DNA of 64,000 nucleotides. It comes from Stomoxys calcitrans. Taxonomy: Eukaryota > Arthropoda > Insecta > Diptera > Muscidae. A program made the position numbers and the translations under genes. Below are positions 12,025 through 22,484 of this stretch, piece by piece. Location of the stretch: assembly GCF_963082655.1 (NCBI RefSeq), contig NC_081553.1:36777509-36841508 (forward strand), given 5' to 3'. Every line of letters begins with the position of its first letter. Position 1 is the stretch's first letter. The notes beneath the pieces were generated by a model. It was given only the letters and a program-made list of their open reading frames with translations. It ran no database searches and had not been told where the DNA came from.

Positions 12025-15000
12025 ATGAAATGTATATTGGCTATACTGTTCCTAGCTGGATTTGCGGCTAGTGCAAGCATTATGGATAGGACAGAAGTCA
12101 ATCCCAATGTGATGATGCCAGGAACTGAAAGTGGGTGGTATACAAATGAGTCTTAATTTTGATACCTAAAGTTTGTGTCTTTTTAAACAGATCTAGGCCG
12201 CCTTGCCACCATGTCCAGGGAAGAGTTGCTGCGACAAAAATTTATTCTGGATATCCTAAATCAGGTGGAGTTGCCCTTGCAAAATCCTGAATGGTTACAG
12301 GTACAGCTGGAGGATGTCATCGATCGAACTCAATACATTGGGCCACTTGACGAGGACATGATGGTTATGTTGGATTTAATGCGTACCAAACGTGTGCTGG
12401 GTGCTAATGAAATGTGCTCCCTAACCCAAGAGCAACATCTTCGTCAACTGATAGGCCTATATCGTCTGATGGTTCGTTGCCGCAGTTTTGAAATGCTTCA
12501 GCGTCTAGCTATCTATGCCCGGCAAAATATTAATCCAGTGCTATTTGTGAATGCATTGACCTTAGCCATAGCTGACCGTGAGGATACCAGAATGCTGATA
12601 ACACCAGCCATCTATGAAATTCTTCCTCGGTTATATAACAAAGCTGCTTTACTTCGACAAGTGGAAAATGTACAACGTGATGTGATGATTAATGGCAATG
12701 TGGTAACAATGCGCTCCAACATTATGGATATAATTGATATGGGACAAAAATCGCGGCTAATGAAATCACGTCTCTCCCAAATGCCTACCACAGCGAATGG
12801 AATGATAGACAAATCTCAATTGTGGATGCCATGGCGAAATATGCGTATGCAGTTGGCTCTTCAAAAGACTCTGGGTGGTCGGGTTATTATGCCACCAACT
12901 ACAACAGATACCACCAGCACCCCCACGCATCGCATAATGGTGCGCATGGCTGATGATGATAAGCCCATGGGTTTACTGGCCGATGATATGGGCTTGAGAG
13001 CATGGCTTAACATTTTACTAGATGAACTTATTTTGGAACAAGGCAATCGCCAAAATGCTCTAAGCCATGTTGACATGGATCAAAGATTGTCGAGGCCTGT
13101 TAACCAAATAAGGAGCAAAAATATTCCAGCTGAAAACGAAATGCCAAGTAATTCTTTGAACAACAATCTTAATCGTTGGAGCGATAATATGGCTAGGGAA
13201 ACATCAACCGACAATAGACGAAATCTTCCAATGCCAAGGCGAGAAGAAATGCCCCACTCTATGGATCGTAATGCTGATATGGAAAATCGAAAATCCAATA
13301 TAGATATGCAAAAAGAATGGAATCGCGATGTTTCTATGATTGGACAACAACAACAGGATGATATGATGAAGAGGGTAAGTAAGAAGTATACATAATCCCA
13401 AAAGAATCAATCAATCATAGGATGAGGCTAGAGTCCTTTCATTTGTAACACCTGGAAACTGTTTTGTAAGACCCACTCATGTCCGTCTGTATCACGAAAT
13501 CACCATTTTTGCAGTTGAAGTTTCAGAAGCAAACTGCGTGCTATGGCCTGATATCGCCACCGCATAGGTTGGGCCTGTAGACTCTTTTTTTATAGCGTAC
13601 TTAGTGGCTTGAAATTTTACTAAGCCACTTGGAGTTCATGGTGATCAATTTTCTTATATTTAAAATTTAATAACTTTCTAATTTTCAGAGCAATCCACAA
13701 ATCCTCGATTCAATGGAATATCGAACAACTCGAGTGTACGCTGAAAAAAATATTCCCAACATGAAGGAAGAAAATGATAGTAATGGTGATATGATGAAAG
13801 CCCGTATGGGTTCCAGAAAGCTCATACATGAAGATTTATCTACGTTGGAAAGAAGTCGCGAATCAACCACTGAAGGTGATAGGGAGAATGCCCGTATGAT
13901 GCCCAGAAAGCACTTAGACGAAGATTTGCCCATGGTCGAAAGGAGACGAGGATCAACCGATGAAGATGATTGGACAAATGCTCGCACGACCCCCAATATG
14001 ATGCTTAGAAAGCACTTAGATGAGGAATTGCCTACGACTTCAATTGATAATGACGGACTGCTTCATGATAGTGGCAGAAGACTTAATCTCCTACACAGAG
14101 AGTTAATGGGAAAAATGAACCGCAATCCAATAGAAATGCAACAAAATCAAAACAGTCATATTAGATCCAATATTGGACTTCCTTGGGAGCGTAAGGAAAC
14201 TACAAACTTACGCATGGAAGAAAATGATGATGAGGATATTCCCCGAGTTGGAGCTAGTAGATTGCATTTAATTCATGCCGATTTACATGGTAAGGAAAGT
14301 TGGAATCCACTCCAAGCACGCCCAAGTTTAGAGCGCCAAGCTAATACCAACATGCGAAGTTCCTGGGGAATGCAAGAGGGCACCAACGAGCGCTTGGATG
14401 ACGTCCTGCCCCGATTGCCTCAGAGTGGGGGAAGAAACCCACATTTAATCCATAACGATATGCTGGGCAAGAAGAATATAGATCGTCTCGACCTAAACAG
14501 TAATGCAATGATGCGAGACAATGAAGATGGCACACCCAATTGGTGGACATCTCAAGATATGCCTCGACGTCTTCCTCGAAGCATCGATCGAATGCTAAAT
14601 GGCAATGACCGTATGCGCATGGGACAAATTATCTTGAATTCCATGCAGGAATTGGTAGCTCGTCTCAATGTGGAACAAATGTCCTTAGAAAAGGACACGC
14701 TCAAAGACAACAAGAAAATTATGACCGAGAGCAAAATGTCTCTTGACACAATGCTCAATGATATGCACATGGATGAACATTCAAGACTTGTGGTTATGGA
14801 AAAAATGAATGAAATTGCTGCACGCTTGGAAAGCTCAATGCAACAGGCTATACAACATTTATCCAATAGGCAATCGTATAATGATCTCATGAATGTAGAA
14901 ATGGACAAAACTCACGCTCTGCATATGGACCAAATAGCAATGGGAGAAATTTTACATGAGATTATGGCTCTTAGCGAATACGTTCAAGATGGACAGATTT

Positions 15001-15818
15001 CAAACATCATGGAAAACTCTGTGACTCAGCTTCTATTGCGTCATATTGTTAATTGTGTCGAACAACAAATGCAAAAACTACAAAGAGAACGTTCTGTGAA
15101 GGATATAATGGTCGCTGGAGTCCATATCAACAATGTCAAGGTTGATAAGCTACAGACATTTATAGAAGTTGCCGATGTAGATTTGAGCAATATGCTCGGC
15201 AGGGGAGAAACTCAAACCAAGCAAACAATAATTGGTCGCATGCCTCGTCTTAATCATAAAACATTCTCCATCAACATGGATATGAACTCTGATCGCAATC
15301 AACGTGTAGTTGTACGGCTTCTCTTGGCACCTAAAAACGATGCCATGGGCAATGCGCTTTCATTGGATCAGTTGAGGCAACACGTTATGCTCTTGGATAT
15401 AGTCAATATTGAGTTGAAAGCAGGTCGCAATGTCATCAAACGTAAATCGCGTGATATAACATGGACCAGCCGAGATGTTACACCATATTCCGAAATGTAT
15501 CAGCGTGTAATGAAAGCCTTACAAGGAGAAATGGATTGGATGGCTGATGTCATTGTTGGTCAAACAAATATGATGCCCCATCGTCTGCTGCTGCCTCGTG
15601 GCCATGTCGACGGTCTTCCAATGCAACTAATGGTGGTTGTCACTCCAGCTTCCGAAATGAGACAAGATTTGACTACCACCCGCTTGGGTATGGATTCCTG
15701 GTTAATAGATGATCTTCCCACACACTATCCAATGGATCGTCAAATCATAAATATGCAAGAAATGCTTATGCTCCCGAATGTGTGCCTCACCGATGTGATG
15801 ATTTATCATGAGAATTAA
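12025..15818 (+). CDS. Fbp1: Fbp1-like hexamerin receptor precursor
   Basis: Exons 12025-12130, 12191-13374 and 13689-15818 (introns of 60 and 314 nt, GT-AG) join to a 1139-residue protein. Residues 1-18 are a signal peptide (MKCILAILFLAGFAASAS). About 43-290 resembles the hexamerin/hemocyanin N-terminal fold (REELLRQKFILDILNQVE). About 960-1139 matches the hexamerin C-terminal domain, including RLLLAPKNDAMG, HRLLLPRG, MQLMVVVTP, a HYPMDR segment and MLPNVCLTDVMIYHE at the end. Between them lies a charged, Met-rich spacer with degenerate HxDL repeats. This architecture and length fit the fly Fat body protein 1 / arylphorin-receptor family, which sits on larval fat body and takes storage hexamerins back from haemolymph before pupation; members are proteolytically cleaved. 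The alternative is a divergent Met-rich hexamerin, but the interrupting spacer argues for Fbp1. Expression is expected in late larval fat body under ecdysone control (family knowledge). Confidence 0.8.
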
Positions 15819-16683
15819 ACTAAATTGATCAGACCCAATAAGAAGCTTCCAAACGACGATAATGAACATGGATTTCACTGAATATATGAAACAATTCGAT
15901 CTACTTAAATATGTACACTTTAGTAATTAAGATTATTTCTATTAACGAATAGTTTTTTTCAATTATACATAAATTGCAAGAATTTGAAAAATTCAAAAAT
16001 ACTAGTTAGTTTCTTTTTAGATAAAAGAGATGGTGCTTAAATTTTATTTCCAAGTTATCATGCGATAACTGGGTACAACACAACCTCCTTGTTAGCGACT
16101 GCTGCCTTATGAATATCGATAAATAAAACTGCACTACCATTGCCTTAATATTTATGACGATAACAATCAAGAAACAACATTGCCGACAAATAAACATAAC
16201 TGCACAATTATGTCGGTAATATCGTTAAAACCCAATGAGCCTTAAAAGGCAAACAAGGCGATACTTCGTGATCTAACATTTCTTTATAATTGTATTGCGA
16301 AAATTACGGTATAAGCATCATGATCATCTATTATATATGAAAATCAAAATATATTTGATTTTTCTGATGATTCGTATCAACCGATAAATCTTTTAAACAG
16401 AATTTCGCTTACATTATTTGAAAATATGTAAACTGGCAATAACTGTGTCGTTCAATCGCAAATTTCTTTGTAGCAGCCAGTCGCCGTCCAAGAGATGGTC
16501 ATTTGGATGGCTGCTGCGAATCACTTTCTAATATTTACGTATAATTTATTATTTTTTACTTTCTCATCAAAATTTTCCCCATGAGAAAATAAGGAGACAA
16601 TCTGTCACAGAGCAGCATTCTACTACACGAACTACGTGTTGCTCAACTGGAGAGTTAACACTGTCTCTGCATAATGTAATCAA
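15819..16683. other. Spacer downstream of the Fbp1-like gene
   Basis: Holds the 3' UTR of the Fbp1-like gene; I cannot fix its poly(A) site (an AATAAA occurs at 16126). A TATCGATA palindrome occurs near 16114. No other gene is seen. Confidence 0.4.
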
Positions 16684-17106
16684 CTACACAGAAAAAAATA
16701 AAAATCGGTTTTAATCATGAAATTAATAGATCCAACTAATTTTTTTAATTTAAATTGCGTCAATCACGTAAACGATGATATCAACCAAAGCGTTTGAAAA
16801 TGGTGATTAAAAATTTTTTCAATTAAAAATTAAAACACAATTAATTTTTTATTTGATCCAATTTGAAAAAATTATTGAAATTTTTAATTAATTTTTTGAT
16901 TGATCCAATTAAAAATTGATTTAAATTTGCGAAATATCCAATCAATATTTTAATTGGATCAATTAAATATTTATGTTCTGCAAATGTTCTATTAAAATTT
17001 TTATGAAAGACGCGCTGTATAGGGCGCACCCTCGATTTACATGGTTCACATATGTAAAACTACACTATCAGTAATTAACATAAATTTATTGCAGTAAATT
17101 TTTTTT

Positions 17107-17405
17107 GCAAATTTTTGCCCGTGAACATTCCACTAAGGAACAGGGGCAAACTTCTCACATATCAATGAGTGCAGTCCGATTCAAGTTTAAGCTCAATGAT
17201 GAGGGGCCTCCTTTTTATAGCCGAGTCCGAACGGCGAGCCGCAGTGCGACACCTCTGTGGAGAGAAGTTTTACATGGCATAGTACCTCACAAATGTCGCC
17301 AGCATTAGGAGGGGAAAACCACCGGTGAAAATTTTTTTCTGATGGTCTCACAAGGATTCGAACCCATAGGCGGACATGCTAACCTCTGCGCTACGGTGGC
17401 CTCCA
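17107..17405 (-). mobile_element. tRNA-derived SINE, copy 1
   Basis: On the minus strand it begins GGAGGCCACCGTAGCGCAGAGG with an A-box (17382-17393) and a B-box GGTTCGAATCC-type site (17354-17364), then a common body ('GCCGTTCGGACTCGGC', 'TCGGACTGCACTCATTGA') and the 3' end TTAGTGGAATGTTCACGGGC. The head is a tRNA gene relative and would act as an internal RNA polymerase III promoter. A short deletion lies between the boxes relative to the 37 kb copy. Confidence 0.9.
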
Positions 17406-17670
17406 TATTTTATTACAGTAAGTTTATCAATTACATGCATTAGGAAAATAAACCCAACAGAAAAATATTTATCGAGAATATATTATAATTAGATCTATGC
17501 TAAAGAAGCCGTTTGTGAAGGGTTTTATCATCTATATATAGAAAGAATTTGTTAAAATTTTGAGCGACTAGACTTTTTCCAAAACGGACAGTCATGGTGC
17601 TGTTGGGTCTAAAAAAGATGCCAATTCAATTAAAAAATGATTGAAAGAACTTACTACCTAAACCGCAATT

Positions 17671-17769
17671 TTTTTTTCTTTTTGTCACTCGATTCGTTAG
17701 CCATTTCAATTATTAAATACTCTGTTTTCAATGAATTGGCGAGCGAATCGAGCGACAAAAAGAAAAAAA
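17671..17769. repeat. Foldback: 26 bp inverted arms
   Basis: TTTTTTTCTTTTTGTCACTC... at 17671-17696 is complementary to 17744-17769 with one mismatch (GTCACTC versus GTCGCTC), with partial pairing continuing inward. It lies inside the AT-rich TIR element. Confidence 0.75.
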
Positions 17770-18177
17770 GTTAGTGGTCTAGGCCGATATTGTTTAATTG
17801 AAACATATACAATTTTCAATCAGATTTTATATATAAAATTTTTAAGATTCAATTTAAATAATGATTGAATCAATTAACTTTTTAATTGAACATTACAATC
17901 ACGATCGTAATTGAAAAAAGTTCAGATTTAATTAATAAAATTGATAGAACAAATTAATTTTTTATTTGAAAATTGTCTAAATATCAACCACGATCGTAGT
18001 GTAAAAATCGGATTCAATTTTAATATGATTGTTTCAATTAATTTTGTATTATTTTTTCGTATTATTTTTTTCTGTGTAGGTTTATTAGACAGCACGCATT
18101 CTTTGTCGGTTCCTACTTCAGATTTTGGCACAAAAAGCGGAAAACATGTAGAATTATAATTTTACCCGCTACTACAA

Positions 18178-18486
18178 ATTTAAGCTCAATGGTACGGCGC
18201 TTACTTTTTATAGGAACAGGGCAAACTTATCACATATCAACGAGTACAGTCCGATTTAATTTTTAAGCTCAATGATAAGTGCTCTCCTTTTTATAGCCGA
18301 GTCCGAACGGCGTGCCGCAGTGCGACACCTCTTTAGAGAGAAGTTTTTACATGGCATAGTACCTCACAAATGTTGCCAGCATTAGGAGGGTAAAACCACC
18401 GCTGAATTTTTTTCCGATGGTCTCGCCAGGATTCGAACCCAGCGTCAAAGGCGGTCATGCTAACCTCTGCACTACGGTGGTCTCCA
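18178..18486 (-). mobile_element. tRNA-derived SINE, copy 2 with a duplicated body piece
   Basis: A full-length-like copy lies at 18213-18486 (B-box GGATTCGAACC near 18429, A-box region near 18463). Directly before it, 18178-18212 is a second, partial body ('AAGCTCAATGGTACGGCGC...TTTTATA'), joined head to tail. It abuts the LINE RNase H sequence starting at 18487. Confidence 0.85.
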
Positions 18487-18813
18487 TCCAACATCTTTAC
18501 GGACAGTAAGCTAGCCATCAGGGTAATAACAACACAGACGGTAAGATCACGAAAAGGAGAAGAACCCGCGTCGTTTGGGTTCGGGGTCATAGTGGAGAAA
18601 GGGGGAATTAAAGAGCAGACGATTTGGCAGTGATGGTCGAAGCTTTTCGAACGAACGTGCATGTAACACTGTGGAACAGCGAAGCCTCAGGTAGGACGGC
18701 GTAAATCCTATGTGAAGACGAAGCTATTACTGAATTTGTAACGCATGTGGGGAAGATGGAGACCTTGGAGCATTTCCTTTGTCATTGCCCGGCTTTGGCG
18801 GCTAACAGACACG
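18487..18813 (+). mobile_element. RNase H-bearing non-LTR retrotransposon (left part)
   Basis: Encodes NIFTDSKLAIRVITT (RNase H aspartate in TDS), then, after a frame slip, WVRGHSGERGN...RADDLA, and later LEHFLCHCPALAANR, a zinc-knuckle-like C-terminus. These mark the RNase H and tail of an I/LOA-like LINE. Stops and frame changes show decay. The element continues at 19684-19700 and 21522-21660 after two insertions are removed. Confidence 0.85.
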
Positions 18814-19683
18814 GCACAGTGGGCTAAACTGCAAAAAACTGCCACAACTTTTTATCTGTTGATCTTAGCGGTACAAAATGTTCTAGACATTTGTAGAGAC
18901 ATAGGCTTCAGGAAAGTGCTGCTGTAGGCCCATATCTTTAATACAGGGTGACAAAGTTGACCGCTTTTGACTTCTCCAACCTTCTGGGGGCCATAACTTT
19001 GGTCTACTGAACAGATTTGCATTATTTAGGACTCTAGAGAAAGAACTTGACGAGATCTAAATAAATATGTCAACGTCTCATGCCATCGTGTACCGGTAAC
19101 GAGACATGATTTGTTTAATTTTAAAATATCAAAATTTTGACTTAGGTTTTTTCACTGTTTTTTAATAACATCGTTCATTTTTGAGCTTTAAATTTCAGTG
19201 TCAGTACATGTATGCACAACATAAAGAAATAATATTGTCATATATATTTTACCGTTTAAAAATGACATCGTTTTCAATATGAACAAAAGGAGAAGCTCAT
19301 TGTAATTTGTTTAAATTGGCCACTGTGTTCAAGGAGCATTATCTGAATAAAAAGAAAAAAATTTCTTTTGTCAAAAATTTGCAAAATTTTTTTAAAAAAA
19401 AGATACTCCCATTTCCTTCAAAAATTTCGCAAACTTTGGCCATGAAAGTATTATCATTTCTTTTAAATTTCACAAAGTATTTCAAAAAAAAAAATCCTTT
19501 GTCAAAAATTTTACAAAATTTTTCAAAAAAAAAATACTCCCATTTCCTTCAAATTTTCGCAAACTTTGGCCATGAAAGTATTATCATTTCTTTCCATTTT
19601 TACAAAGTAGAGGTATTTACAAGTTTTGATATTAAAACACCCCGTTATCTTAAGACCAATATTTGCCGTTCGGCCCACTGTGC
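18814..19683. mobile_element. 870 bp TIR element inserted in the LINE
   Basis: Ends are GCACAGTGGGC (18814-18824) and its inverse GCCCACTGTGC (19673-19683), flanked by ACG and ACC, a possible 3 bp duplication with one change. Removing it restores the LINE text AACAGACACCGATACTTAGG, which matches the uninterrupted copy near 25550. Inside, a ~120 bp A-rich unit is tandemly duplicated (about 19369-19600), which creates a spurious Lys/Phe-rich open frame. No transposase is present. Confidence 0.75.
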
Positions 19684-19700
19684 ACCGATACTTAGGTGGG
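19684..19700 (+). mobile_element. LINE sliver between two insertions
   Basis: ACCGATACTTAGGTGGG continues the RNase H LINE tail (RYLGG, matching 25556). Its last eight bases TAGGTGGG are the left target-site duplication of the following hAT-like element. Confidence 0.8.
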
Positions 19701-21521
19701 CAGGGACGTAGCTCGAGGGTGGGGGTCCTCGGGCCCCAAAATGATTTTGTCTAAAGGAAAAATTTAATTTATTCTAAACAAAAATTTCATTAACATTTTT
19801 TGTAACGACAAAATTTCATATTTATAATATTCTGCAAAGACATTTTGCTGAAGCCAGAGCCGCCTTAAAATTATTTTTCTTAAGGACAAAATTGTAATAA
19901 AAATCTTAGTAAAAACAAAACTTTAATGACAGTTTTTCTAAAAAAAAAAAAATAATGATATTATTCTAGAGACAAAATTTCAGCGTAATATTCTCTAATG
20001 ATAAAACTTCAGCACGGGCCGGATCCCCCTCGAAATTACAATTTAAGATAACATTTCTTTTATAAAAAAAATTTATTTAACTTTTTCTAAAGACTACATT
20101 TTAATGATTTTTTTGGAGGACTAACTTTCAGCGTAAATCTCTTTAAAGACAACCTAACCTCGAGATTATTTTTTAAAACCAACATTTAAATGTTGCATAA
20201 ACATTTTTAATGTCTTTTTTTTATGCTTATGTTGTTTGGAACAGACATTTTTCTAAAATATTCTTATTGAAAAATTTCAAAAAAAAAAATTTAAAGACAA
20301 AATTTTAACCCATTCCGTTGCCCGATTTTGATGAAATGTTATTTCTGTATATAAAAGAGACGCGAGATTGATTGATTAAAGCTAGAGTCATTAAATTTGG
20401 CGTGAATATGGGTCGGGGTCGTGGGAGCGCGGTGTTTTGTGATATTCGTACGTTTAGGTACGAAATGGTGACTTTTTACCCAGCGCGAACGGATGATACT
20501 AGACTTATGATTTTGGGCTCAGATTAAAGAGCGTCTCGAAAAAATAAGAATTGGGGACAAAAATTTCCCAAAATCGTACCGGAAGTGGGAAAAATGGTAC
20601 GTTTAGTACCGCAATTGGTACTTTTTGGTATCTTGTTTGTTCATTGAGCTAGGGCTTTGAATTTTGGAATTAAGGTACAATATGGCAACCTATGCCATAT
20701 TGGGATGCCAAAAGAGTTTTTTTTTTACATTTAGAAACAAAAAAGGCACAAAATAAGTGAATTTTGCATAGGGCGATCGGGTAGAGCTAGAACTTCGAAA
20801 TTTGGCTTAAATGATTGTTTTTGCAAAATAACAAAGTAGATAGAAAAAATATGGAAAGTAGTAATGGAAACGGAAGACACGTGAGTTTAGTACCGTATGA
20901 AGCACTGAAATTTAACACGTAGATTCTGTTAAGAAATATATGTTGGCTGAATAAGTTATTTTTAACAAATCATACCAAAAAGTACGAAATAGCTTATTTA
21001 TTTTTACAGTCAACGAAAAAGGGTAAAATTTAAAAAATTTTCTAAAAACGATGAATGTCTTGACAAATATACGATAAGTTGTACCAAATATGAAATGTTG
21101 AGATCGTACCAGGAGTGGAATAAAAAGTACTCAAGTGCTGTAATTGGTACTATTTAGTACTAAAATGACGGGAAAATTGTTTTAACTGGTTTCAGTCGGT
21201 TACTTTACACCAATCTAAATTTCATTACGATACCTCTTTCCTAACTCGAGTTAGAATTTTTAAAAGGCAGTTTAAAAGGCAGGACACACGGAGCAGCAGC
21301 TAGATCCATTGCCGTTGTCTAGCGTTCGAAGCCATCAATACAACTTCCAAAAGATATTTGCACTGTGTTGGCAATCAGTGTAAAATTCAGCTTTGACTTT
21401 ATGACGAAATGTCACCGCCAATGCGCCAGTTCCTGCACCAAATAGCTACCACAATTAAAAAAAAGAAAAAAATTAAGGGATATTTAAAAAAAAAAAAAAT
21501 AAAATCCTGGCTACGTCTCTG
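19701..21521. mobile_element. Non-autonomous hAT-like element, 1821 bp
   Basis: Starts CAGGGACGTAGC and ends GCTACGTCTCTG, an 11-of-12 inverted match, and is flanked by 8 bp duplications TAGGTGGG / TAGGTGAG. CAG-type ends plus 8 bp duplications are hallmarks of hAT transposons. The inside is AT-rich with a repeated GTACGAAA/GGTACTTTTT-rich section (about 20440-21180) and has no long open frame, so it would depend on an outside transposase. Confidence 0.85.
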
Positions 21522-21660
21522 TAGGTGAGGACACAATGGAAAACAATTAAGAAATTTATAAGTATCACGGAGTTCTTAACATATGTTTTAAGTTCTTGAA
21601 AATATGTTTTTAAATCTCTTTTTTTAAGTTGTTTATTATACAAATTTTGTAAATTATTCA
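21522..21660 (+). mobile_element. RNase H LINE, right end
   Basis: TAGGTGAGGACACAATGG and the frame WKTIKKFISITEFL match the end of the related LINE at 25570-25645, resuming where the hAT-like element interrupts it. Confidence 0.75.
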
Positions 21661-22484
21661 AAGAAAATTTTGTTGTCTGGTTAAAATCTATCAGTTTTAT
21701 TAATCTAAGTTATTATTATAGAAAACACAAATTTGAATATACCATTGTATTTTGTTGGATTTATTATTAAAACAAAACTGTTGCAATTAAAACAAAATGT
21801 TCTTTTTTCTATAAATTCCAAACCTTATATATAATAATAATTGATGAGCTTTAGGGCAAAATCAATCGTGAAATTAGTATGGACATTTCTTAAATTCTTT
21901 GTTGTACAAGCCGCTTAAAATATTAACGGAAATGTGTGTTCAAGATTTGTTGACCTTACACTGGTAAAGAGTACATTGCATTCTAATTATAATCTACATA
22001 CATACAAACATATAGGTAAATGATACTACTAAAAATAATCTGGGAGCAATTATTAGTAATTTAAAATTGTTTAACTTTAATGTTTAAAATAGCATTCATG
22101 TTCTGATATTTCTCAAATCTACTTAAAAATTTAAAAGGTTGTAATGATTCAATCTAAGTAGTTTAAAAATCTTTCAAAAAAAATTGTCGATTCTTAAGTT
22201 TAATTATTGAAAGAGAGGAAATGTTTTTCCTCTTTTTTATATGGAAGTTTTATTTTGGTCTTTCGTGTATTTCCAAGAATTAAAAACATTCAAGTTGTAG
22301 ATATGCGAACACCAGAACATGATCGCTCTCTATATAAGGACCTCGAAGAGAGATCCATACAATGATTTCATTCGTTAAGGAAATCTAAATTTCACCTCTT
22401 TACTACATTTCACTGAGTTTGATTTATTTTTGTCTCTCTCTCCCACTTTCTGAATATAACTCTCTATTCTGCAGGTCTATTTTC
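21661..22484. other. AT-rich spacer and 3' UTR of the MADF gene
   Basis: The MADF gene's minus-strand AATAAA at 22423-22428 lies ~60 bases past its stop. The rest is AT-rich DNA without a recognisable feature. Confidence 0.45.

Larger units (their letters stand above)
16684..18079. mobile_element. AT-rich TIR element (CTACACAGAAAAAAATAA ends)
   Basis: The left end CTACACAGAAAAAAATAA at 16684 is matched by its inverted copy ending CTGTGTAG at 18079. The interior is extremely AT-rich with short inverted repeats (AATTAAAAATTGATT-like) and no coding sequence. It hosts a SINE (17107-17405) and a foldback (17671-17769). A related partial copy is at 53840-53975 (ATCTACACGATCGTAACTG and CGGATTCAATT phrases shared). 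It is a non-autonomous DNA element; the superfamily is unresolved because I could not set a target-site duplication. Confidence 0.65.

Noticed and set aside
17354..17405. A true tRNA gene
   Set aside because: A and B boxes are present, but the sequence lacks a complete cloverleaf and is one of about ten copies with a common SINE body.
19307..19711. 134-codon Lys/Phe-rich open frame
   Set aside because: Created by a tandem A-rich duplication inside the 870 bp transposon and crosses its right end.
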